7,981 bases of DNA from an uncultured Clostridia bacterium (GTDB lineage: Bacteria > Bacillota > Clostridia > Oscillospirales > Ruminococcaceae): NCBI GenBank assembly GCA_947072265.1, contig CAMTHN010000025.1, positions 1-7,981 on the forward strand, written 5' to 3'. How positions within the stretch are numbered: position 1 is the first letter of the stretch; every line of letters starts with the position of its first letter. The position numbers and the translations under genes are program-made. This document shows, one piece after another, positions 1 through 5,413 of the stretch. The notes under the pieces were generated by a model that saw nothing but the letters and a program-made list of their open reading frames with translations, had not been told where the DNA came from and ran no database searches.

Positions 1-242
1 ATATTTAAAGTTCTGATTAAATAAGTAGCGATTTGATCGGATACTTTCATTAATAATATCATAAATAATAATCCAAATCCAAAAACTGTAAATATATTTT
101 TTAATGTTTTTTTTCCATTATAATTATCTATATCATTTACAAAACCATAACCGTATACAAATGTAACCGATTTATCTGTATCTAAATTGCTTTCCTCAAA
201 CTTATCTTGTGTATAGAAAAATAAATTAGGTTTCTTTATCAT
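1..242 (-). CDS. Unidentified membrane protein, N-terminal part (runs off left edge)
   Basis: This is an open minus-strand frame from an ATG at 242 to the window edge: 80 complete codons without a stop, so the gene continues to the left. A good ribosome binding site (AGGAG, 252-248) sits 5 bases before the ATG. The first ~45 residues are polar and include an acidic stretch (DKFEESNLDTDKS) and an aromatic/glycine patch (FVYGYGF). A hydrophobic segment follows at about residues 50-66 (IFTVFGFGLLFMILLMK) and looks like the first transmembrane helix, with a positively charged cytoplasmic flank (GKKTLKN) before it. There is no cleavable signal peptide. I do not recognise the family; a polytopic membrane protein such as a CPBP-type intramembrane protease is possible but unsupported by any motif in this fragment. 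It is divergent from trkH across a 202-base gap, which gives no clear functional link. Confidence 0.8.
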   Translation of the reverse strand, partial: MIKKPNLFFYTQDKFEESNLDTDKSVTFVYGYGFVNDIDNYNGKKTLKNIFTVFGFGLLFMILLMKVSDQIATYLIRTLN

Positions 243-247
243 ATTAG

Positions 248-252
248 CTCCT
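248..252 (-). promoter_or_regulatory. Ribosome binding site of the left-edge membrane protein
   Basis: AGGAG on the minus strand, followed by 5 bases and then ATG at 242. It supports the reality of the otherwise unrecognised truncated gene and fixes its start. Confidence 0.75.
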
Positions 253-294
253 GTTTTTAAAAGATAATTAAAAATGTTTATAAATCATTTAATA

Positions 295-310
295 TGTTAT
301 CATAATAACA
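295..310. repeat. Short inverted repeat, possible operator
   Basis: Six-base arms TGTTAT and ATAACA are separated by CATA. The repeat lies just downstream of the weak minus-strand promoter candidate (316-344), about where that transcript would begin, so a repressor site is conceivable. In DNA this AT-rich, a 6-base arm can also occur by chance. Confidence 0.25.
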
Positions 311-315
311 AATAT

Positions 316-344
316 AAATTACTATAAATAATAAATTTTGTTAA
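316..344 (-). promoter_or_regulatory. Weak sigma-A promoter candidate for the left-edge gene
   Basis: On the minus strand, TTAACA (344-339) and TAATTT (321-316) are 17 bases apart. The -35 matches TTGACA at five of six positions and the -10 is poor. It would give a leader of about 65 bases before the ATG at 242. AT-rich background makes such matches common. Confidence 0.3.
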
Positions 345-380
345 TTTTTTATTATTAAATAAGATAGTAGATATAAACAA

Positions 381-409
381 TTGAAAAATATAATGCAGTT
401 TGATATAAT
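381..409 (+). promoter_or_regulatory. Sigma-A promoter of trkH, extended -10
   Basis: TTGAAA (381-386) and a perfect TATAAT (404-409) are separated by exactly 17 bases. The bases TG at 401-402 give the extended -10 form TGnTATAAT. Transcription would start near 416, leaving a leader of about 29 bases before the TTG start of trkH, which is too short for a riboswitch. No c-di-AMP (ydaO-type) riboswitch, which sometimes controls Ktr genes in Bacillota, fits between promoter and gene. Confidence 0.7.
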
Positions 410-430
410 TACCCAATTAATTCACAATAT

Positions 431-436
431 GAGGAG
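431..436 (+). promoter_or_regulatory. Ribosome binding site deciding the trkH TTG start
   Basis: GAGGAG ends 8 bases before TTG at 445. The ATG at 429-431 is out of frame with the transporter, and there is no in-frame ATG near this site, so TTG is the start. Confidence 0.8.
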
Positions 437-444
437 TTCAGGAT

Positions 445-1818
445 TTGAAAATAAAATTAAATAAAAAATTTTCTATAATAAATACACCAGCTAGAGTTAT
501 CTGCCTTGGGTTTGCATGCACAATAATAATAGGAACTATTTTATTAATGCTTCCTATATCTTCAAAATCTCTAGAGACAACGCCTTTTATAACATCACTT
601 TTTACAGCAACATCTGCTACATGTGTAACTGGTCTTTCTATACATGACACATTTACCCACTGGAGCATCTTTGGTCAAATTATAATTTTATCTTTAATAC
701 AAATTGGTGGGCTTGGACTAGTGACCTTTACAACTTTTTTTAGCGTCGCTATCGGTAGAAAACTGGGTCTTAAAAATATGCAATTGGTTAATGAGTCCGT
801 TTCTGCTGATGATGGGTTTAATGCATCAGAATTAATCAAGATGATTATCACTATAAGTATAATATTTGAAGTAATAGGTGCTATTATTCTATCTTTTATA
901 TTTGTACCTGAATTTGGATCATCAGGATTTTTTATCGCTATTTTTACATCTATTTCCGCATATTGTAATGCAGGATTTGATTTATTTGGATCTATTCCAG
1001 GAAACTCTAGCCTAACAATTTTCTATAACCAGCCTATTGTTTTGTATACAATCATGGGTCTTATTATAAGTGGAGGTCTTGGTTTTATAGTTTGGTATGA
1101 TATTTATAATTATAAAAAAACTAAAAAACTTATGTTACATACAAAAATTGTTCTAATTATGTCTTTAGTTTTCATTGTTGTAGGTGCTATTATATTTTTA
1201 TTATTAGAATTTAATAATAAAAATACTATTGGAGAGATGTCTCTTTTAGAAAAATTTAATAATTCATTATTTTATTCTATATCAACTAGAACAGCCGGTT
1301 TTAATACATTTGATATCTCTAGTTTAACAGAATTTTCTAAAGTTTTTTCCATGTTTTTAATGTTCATAGGAGCTGCCCCTGGATCAACTGGTGGTGGAAT
1401 AAAGATAACAACAATAACAGTTATAGCGATGACAGTTATATCAGTTATAAAAGGAAGACAAGATACCCTTATCATGTCTAAAAAAGTTTCACAAGCCACT
1501 GTTTATAAATCTATATCTGTTTTCTCTATAGCATTTATTGCTGTAATTATATCAACTATTATAATATTCTTTACAAATAATTTTGAAAATCATCTATCTG
1601 GAATTGATGCGCTTTTTGAAGCAATATCCGCTTTTGCCACTGTTGGATTATCAACCGGAGTAACAGCTATGTCAAATGTTGCATCAAAATTAATACTAAT
1701 ATTTACTATGTTTCTTGGACGAGTTGGTCCAATATCTCTCGCTCTTTCTTTAACTATAAAATCTTCAAAAAGAAATAAGCACAAAATTGTTCCAGAAGGA
1801 AAAATAATGGTTGGTTAA
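445..1818 (+). CDS. ktrB: TrkH/KtrB-family potassium uptake membrane subunit
   Basis: This is the pore subunit of a Ktr/Trk-type K+ uptake system in the cytoplasmic membrane, 457 residues, the usual length for KtrB. The four pore loops that make the superfamily's selectivity filter are all visible, each with its glycine: CVTGLS (G63), CNAGFD (G177), RTAGFN (G285) and ATVGLS (G401). The loop APGSTGGGIK (311-320) is the conserved gating segment after the third pore loop. Hydrophobic helices flank each loop, and the C-terminus ends in EGKIMVG, as in many KtrB proteins. Translation starts at TTG behind GAGGAG. It is monocistronic here, with its own promoter and a terminator directly after the stop. 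The family normally works with a cytoplasmic RCK-domain regulator (KtrA/TrkA), which is not in this window. The choice of KtrB over TrkH rests on length and host type. Confidence 0.93.
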   Translation: MKIKLNKKFSIINTPARVICLGFACTIIIGTILLMLPISSKSLETTPFITSLFTATSATCVTGLSIHDTFTHWSIFGQIIILSLIQIGGLGLVTFTTFFSVAIGRKLGLKNMQLVNESVSADDGFNASELIKMIITISIIFEVIGAIILSFIFVPEFGSSGFFIAIFTSISAYCNAGFDLFGSIPGNSSLTIFYNQPIVLYTIMGLIISGGLGFIVWYDIYNYKKTKKLMLHTKIVLIMSLVFIVVGAIIFLLLEFNNKNTIGEMSLLEKFNNSLFYSISTRTAGFNTFDISSLTEFSKVFSMFLMFIGAAPGSTGGGIKITTITVIAMTVISVIKGRQDTLIMSKKVSQATVYKSISVFSIAFIAVIISTIIIFFTNNFENHLSGIDALFEAISAFATVGLSTGVTAMSNVASKLILIFTMFLGRVGPISLALSLTIKSSKRNKHKIVPEGKIMVG

Positions 1819-1857
1819 AAAATAGAGGAGGATATAAATCCTTCCTCTATTTTTTTT
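1817..1857. terminator. Bidirectional terminator between trkH and yfbR
   Basis: TAGAGGA (1823-1829) pairs with TCCTCTA (1843-1849) and GGAT (1830-1833) pairs with ATCC (1838-1841), with T1842 bulged and ATAA as loop. Six A's before the stem and eight T's after it provide the U tract for either strand. The stem holds the stop codons of both genes: TAA of trkH at its 5' foot and TAG of yfbR (minus, 1849-1847) in the 3' arm. The T run also encodes the last two lysines of YfbR. Confidence 0.88.
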
Positions 1858-2428
1858 GCTCATCTAAAGTTGTATAAAAACCTTCTAAAAATTCATCTAA
1901 AAAAATTTTAGCTTCTGCTAAACCAATAGAATCTATATTATATTGTATACTTATTTTAGCTTTTATAAAATCTTTATTTCCTTGTTGTTCTTCGTCTATA
2001 CACTTTATAAGAGCAGAAATTTTGTCCGCTGCTTTAATATACTCAATTATAATTTTAGAATTTTTTTCATTAAAAATATCTCTATAACTATCTTTAAGAT
2101 AACTTGGTAAAAAATTTAATAATCTATCTTCTGCTTTTTCTTCTATTTCTTTATAAACTTTTCTTATATTATCATCATAATATTTTATAGGGGTTGGTAG
2201 ATCTCCTGTAATTATTTCACCAATATCATGAAACATCGCAATTACAGCTATTTTATTTTCATCTATATCTTTTTTAAATTTATGCTTTCCAATTAAAGCT
2301 AGTCCATGTGCTATAAATGCAACTTCTAGACTATGCTCGGTCAAATTTTCATGTCTTATATTCCTCATAAGACTCCATCTGTTTATGTATTTCATACGGA
2401 ATAACATTGAAAAAAAATTGCTACTCAT
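1847..2428 (-). CDS. yfbR: YfbR-like HD-domain 5'-deoxynucleotidase
   Basis: A 193-residue cytosolic HD-superfamily phosphohydrolase, close in length to E. coli YfbR (199). It should remove the 5'-phosphate from deoxyribonucleoside monophosphates using a divalent metal, feeding dNMP turnover and the thymidylate route. The metal and substrate residues known from YfbR are present: R17 and W18 in INRWSLMRN, H32 in TEHSLEVA, H67-D68 in AMFHDIGE, E71, D76 in TGDLPTPIKYY, and D135 in KAADKISALIKC. Similarity to the E. coli enzyme runs over most of the chain, so the family call is strong, while strict deoxy specificity is carried over from E. coli. The ATG at 2428 is the only usual start codon downstream of the AGGAG at 2445-2441. 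The gene stands alone, divergent from gltX and convergent with trkH. Confidence 0.9.
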   Translation of the reverse strand: MSSNFFSMLFRMKYINRWSLMRNIRHENLTEHSLEVAFIAHGLALIGKHKFKKDIDENKIAVIAMFHDIGEIITGDLPTPIKYYDDNIRKVYKEIEEKAEDRLLNFLPSYLKDSYRDIFNEKNSKIIIEYIKAADKISALIKCIDEEQQGNKDFIKAKISIQYNIDSIGLAEAKIFLDEFLEGFYTTLDEQKK

Positions 2429-2440
2429 AATAAGTTGAAT

Positions 2441-2445
2441 CTCCT
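2441..2445 (-). promoter_or_regulatory. Ribosome binding site of yfbR with long spacing
   Basis: AGGAG on the minus strand ends 12 bases before the ATG at 2428, longer than the usual 5-9. In-frame codons between them are ATT, CAA, CTT and ATT, so no ATG, GTG or TTG could shorten the gap. Either initiation tolerates the spacing or an ATT codon is used. Confidence 0.55.
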
Positions 2446-2457
2446 ATTCATATGAAT
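2446..2457. repeat. 12-bp perfect palindrome between yfbR and gltX
   Basis: ATTCATATGAAT reads the same on both strands. It lies directly upstream of the yfbR ribosome binding site and 12 bases before the gltX -35 box, so a dimeric regulator binding here could affect both divergent genes. No known operator is recognised and chance is a real alternative. Confidence 0.3.
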
Positions 2458-2469
2458 TTATTCTAATAT

Positions 2470-2498
2470 TTGACAAAGTAATTTATAGGGGTTAATAT
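2470..2498 (+). promoter_or_regulatory. Strong sigma-A promoter of the synthetase operon
   Basis: A perfect TTGACA (2470-2475), a 17-base spacer and TAATAT (2493-2498). Predicted transcription start is near 2505, giving a leader of about 35 bases before the gltX ATG. That leader contains no hairpin of note and cannot hold a T-box. It is the only good promoter seen for gltX, glyS and thrS. Confidence 0.75.
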
Positions 2499-2523
2499 TA
2501 TATTAAATATATCAATTTTTGTT

Positions 2524-2531
2524 AAAGGTGG
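2524..2531 (+). promoter_or_regulatory. Ribosome binding site deciding the gltX ATG start
   Basis: AAAGGTGG ends 8 bases before ATG at 2540. The upstream in-frame TTG at 2519 precedes this site and has no purine-rich sequence of its own, so the codons from 2519 to 2539 are leader rather than protein. Confidence 0.8.
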
Positions 2532-2539
2532 AAAAATTT

Positions 2540-4000
2540 ATGCTATCAAATAAAGTCCGTACAAGATTTGCTCCTAGTCCTACAGGATATATGCATATCG
2601 GAAATCTACGTACTGCCCTATACGCATACCTTATATCCAAAAAAAATAATGGAGATTTTATACTTAGAATAGAAGATACTGATCAAGAGAGATTAGTCGA
2701 AGGTGCTATAGATATTATATATAAAACTCTTAAAAAAGCAAACCTTCAATGGGATGAAGGTCCTGATATTGGTGGTCCTTTTGCCCCTTATATACAAAGC
2801 GAAAGATTGCATATGTTTAAAAAATATGCAATGAAATTAATAGAAAATAATCATGCTTATTTTTGCTTTTGTGATAAAGAACACTTAGAAGAAGTTCGTA
2901 AGATTCAACAAGCATCTGGCATAACTCCAAAATATGATGGTCATTGTAAAAATTTATCTGAAATTTCTATAAAACAAAATTTAGATAAAAACGTACCCTT
3001 TGTTATTCGACAAAAAATGCCAAAAGAAGGTGAAACATCTTTTCATGATGCCGTATTCGGAACTATAACAGTAGAAAATTCTATACTAGATGATCAAATT
3101 TTGATAAAAACAGATGGAATGCCTACATATAATTTTGCCAATGTTGTTGATGATCACACCATGGGTATAACCCATATTGTTAGAGGAAATGAGTATCTTT
3201 CTTCAACGCCTAAATATAATCTTCTTTATGAAGCCTTTGGATGGGACAAGCCAGTATACATACATTGTTCCCCTGTTATGAAAACACATACAGAAAAACT
3301 TTCTAAAAGAAATGGCGATGCTTCTTTTGAAGATTTTATAGAAAAAGGTTTTCTTCCTGAAGCAATTGTAAACTATATTGTTCTTCTTGGATGGTCTCCA
3401 AAAGGTGAAGAAGAAATTTTTACATTATCACAACTTATATCAGAATTTAATATTGAAGGAATTTCAAAATCTCCTGCTATTTTTGATGATAAAAAATTAA
3501 AATCTATTAATGGAGAATATATTCGAAAGCTTTCTTTAGAAGAATTTAGTAAATTTGCCACACCCTATATAAGACAAACTTGTAAAAATAAAAATTTATC
3601 TATTCCTCTTATATCACAAGTTTTACAAAAACGTACAGAACTTTTTTCTGATATTCCAGATCAAGTAGATTTTTTTGATAAACTTCCAGAATATGATATA
3701 TCATTATATATAAATAAAAAAATGAAAACAACCTATCAATCATCATTAGATGCATTAAATAAAATTATTACTGTTTTTAAAGATATATCTAACTGGACTT
3801 TTCAAGATATACATGATGTTTCTTTTAAGCTAATAAAAGAAATGGAAGTTAAAAACGGAATTGTCCTCTGGCCTATTCGTGTTTCGACGTCTGGAAAACA
3901 ATTTACACCTGGCGGAGGAATAGAAATAGCAGAAATTTTAGGAAAAGAAGAAACGATAAATAGAATAAAAATTGGTATACAAAAACTTTCAAATATTTAA
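2540..4000 (+). CDS. gltX: Glutamate--tRNA ligase (GluRS, class I)
   Basis: Charges tRNA-Glu with glutamate using ATP, in the cytosol; 486 residues from ATG 2540, the normal bacterial length. The class I signature FAPSPTGYMHIG is at residues 10-21, with HIGN in place of the more common HIGG, followed by IEDTDQER. The KMSKS loop is EKLSKR at about 252-257. The insert between them has C109, C111 and C136 (CFC ... YDGHC) at the positions of the E. coli zinc ligands, but the fourth ligand (His127 in E. coli) aligns with Asn138. The C-terminal anticodon-binding part ends with TSGKQFTPGGGIEIAEILGK, typical of clostridial GluRS. It is the first gene of the gltX-glyS-thrS operon behind a strong promoter. 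Bacillota often use a non-discriminating GluRS that also charges tRNA-Gln, but this cannot be decided from the sequence by eye. Confidence 0.95.
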   Translation: MLSNKVRTRFAPSPTGYMHIGNLRTALYAYLISKKNNGDFILRIEDTDQERLVEGAIDIIYKTLKKANLQWDEGPDIGGPFAPYIQSERLHMFKKYAMKLIENNHAYFCFCDKEHLEEVRKIQQASGITPKYDGHCKNLSEISIKQNLDKNVPFVIRQKMPKEGETSFHDAVFGTITVENSILDDQILIKTDGMPTYNFANVVDDHTMGITHIVRGNEYLSSTPKYNLLYEAFGWDKPVYIHCSPVMKTHTEKLSKRNGDASFEDFIEKGFLPEAIVNYIVLLGWSPKGEEEIFTLSQLISEFNIEGISKSPAIFDDKKLKSINGEYIRKLSLEEFSKFATPYIRQTCKNKNLSIPLISQVLQKRTELFSDIPDQVDFFDKLPEYDISLYINKKMKTTYQSSLDALNKIITVFKDISNWTFQDIHDVSFKLIKEMEVKNGIVLWPIRVSTSGKQFTPGGGIEIAEILGKEETINRIKIGIQKLSNI

Positions 4001-4006
4001 TTTTAT

Positions 4007-4013
4007 GAGGTGA
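4007..4013 (+). promoter_or_regulatory. Ribosome binding site deciding the glyS TTG start
   Basis: GAGGTGA ends 5 bases before TTG at 4019 (8 bases counted from the end of AGG). The in-frame GTG at 4010 lies inside this site and therefore cannot be served by it, so it is not the likely start. Confidence 0.75.
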
Positions 4014-4018
4014 TTTGT

Positions 4019-5395
4019 TTGGATATAAATTATAGCTTAACTATAGATGATATTATATCTTTATGTAAAAATAGAGGTTTTATATATGCTGGAAGTGAAA
4101 TATATGGAGGGCTGGCAAATACTTGGGACTATGGACCTCTTGGAGTTGAACTGAAAAATAATATAAAAAAGGCATGGTGGAAAAAATTTGTAACCATGCC
4201 AAAAGAGAATATAGGTCTAGACTGTGGAATTTTAATGAATTCTAAAGTTTGGGAATCTTCTGGACATATTGGAGGATTTTCTGACCCTTTAATGGATTGT
4301 AAAGATTGTAAAACTCGACACCGTGCTGACACTCTTATTGAAGATAATGGGATATCTATCATTGGTCTCTCTGACAATCAACTTATGGAGATTATCAAAC
4401 AAAAAAATATAAACTGTCCCAATTGCGGAAAATCAAATTTTACTGATATACGAAAATTTAATCTAATGTTCAAAACTTCTCAGGGCGTTACAGAAGACAA
4501 TAAAAATGATATCTATCTTAGACCAGAAACAGCGCAAGGGATATTTATAAATTTTTCTAACATTCAAAGAACTACAAGAAAAAAAATTCCTTTTGGAGTT
4601 GGTCAAATAGGAAAATCTTTTAGAAATGAAATAACACCTGGAAATTATATATTTAGAACTAGAGAGTTTGAACAGATGGAAATGGAATTTTTTTGTAAGC
4701 CAGATACAGAGCTAGAATGGTTTGAATATTGGCAAAAATATTGCGAGGATTGGCTTTTAGCCCTTGGAATAAAAAAAGAATCTATAAAATTAAGAAAACA
4801 TGAAAAAAAAGAACTTTCCCATTATTCCAATGCTACAACTGACATAGAATTTTTATTTCCTTTTGGATGGGGAGAACTTTGGGGAATTGCTTCTCGTACA
4901 GATTTTGATCTTTCTACACATATGAAGAATAGCATAAAATCTCTAGAATATTTTGATCCTGAAACAAATGAAAAATATATTCCCTATGTAATCGAGCCTT
5001 CTCTCGGTGTAGAAAGGATGACTTTAGCTTTTTTATGTAATGCCTATCATCAAGAAGAAGTTTCTAAAGGAGATATAAGAAAAGTTCTTAAACTCCATCC
5101 TGCGATTGCACCAATAAAAGCTGCGATACTTCCTTTGTCTAAAAAACTCTCTAAAGATGCAGAAAAAATATACAAACAACTTTCACAACATTTTTCTATA
5201 GAATTTGACGAATCCGGATCAATTGGAAAAAGATATAGACGTCAAGACGAAATAGGAACACCATTTTGTATAACATTTGATTTTGAATCTTTAGAAGATG
5301 AATGTGTCACCATACGTCATAGAGACTCTATGAAACAGGATAGAATAAAATTTGATCAACTGAAAGACTTTATAGAAAATCATCTAATATTTTAA
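4019..5395 (+). CDS. glyS: Glycine--tRNA ligase, single-chain dimeric type (class II)
   Basis: Attaches glycine to tRNA-Gly; 458 residues from TTG 4019. This is the alpha2, eukaryote/archaea-like form, not the bacterial two-subunit GlyQ/GlyS form: it opens with the helix IDDIISLCKNRGFIYAGSEIYGG and WDYGPLGVELKNN characteristic of that family. A zinc-ribbon-like insert has CKDC (C94, C97) and CPNC (C133, C136). RPETAQGIF (about 168-176) is a family hallmark. Motif 2 is GKSFRNEITP ... REFEQMEMEFF (198-225) with the ATP-binding arginine R202, and motif 3 is EPSLGVERMTLAFL (326-339). The HGTP-type anticodon-binding domain starts near HPAIAPIKAAILPL (360-373). It follows gltX after 18 bases and precedes thrS by 18, so co-transcription is very likely. 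Named glyS by convention; glyQS is also used. Confidence 0.93.
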   Translation: MDINYSLTIDDIISLCKNRGFIYAGSEIYGGLANTWDYGPLGVELKNNIKKAWWKKFVTMPKENIGLDCGILMNSKVWESSGHIGGFSDPLMDCKDCKTRHRADTLIEDNGISIIGLSDNQLMEIIKQKNINCPNCGKSNFTDIRKFNLMFKTSQGVTEDNKNDIYLRPETAQGIFINFSNIQRTTRKKIPFGVGQIGKSFRNEITPGNYIFRTREFEQMEMEFFCKPDTELEWFEYWQKYCEDWLLALGIKKESIKLRKHEKKELSHYSNATTDIEFLFPFGWGELWGIASRTDFDLSTHMKNSIKSLEYFDPETNEKYIPYVIEPSLGVERMTLAFLCNAYHQEEVSKGDIRKVLKLHPAIAPIKAAILPLSKKLSKDAEKIYKQLSQHFSIEFDESGSIGKRYRRQDEIGTPFCITFDFESLEDECVTIRHRDSMKQDRIKFDQLKDFIENHLIF

Positions 5396-5400
5396 ATTAA

Positions 5401-5406
5401 AGGAGG
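5401..5406 (+). promoter_or_regulatory. Perfect ribosome binding site of thrS
   Basis: A full AGGAGG ends 7 bases before TTG at 5414. No ATG or GTG lies near it in frame, which fixes the TTG start. Confidence 0.85.
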
Positions 5407-5413
5407 TTATTTT

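Noticed and set aside
2447..2475. Minus-strand promoter for yfbR (TTGTCA, 18 bases, TATGAA)
   Set aside because: Transcription would begin within the AGGAG ribosome binding site, leaving no usable leader.
2499..2539. A T-box or attenuator before gltX
   Set aside because: Only about 35 bases lie between the predicted transcription start and ATG, with no stem pairs, no specifier loop and no T-box consensus.
4129..4377. An 82-codon minus-strand frame inside glyS
   Set aside because: It lies fully within the conserved core of GlyRS, has no family resemblance and has no ribosome binding site. The same holds for the minus-strand frames at 438-668, 1272-1499, 1590-1784, 3373-3561 and 6836-7063.
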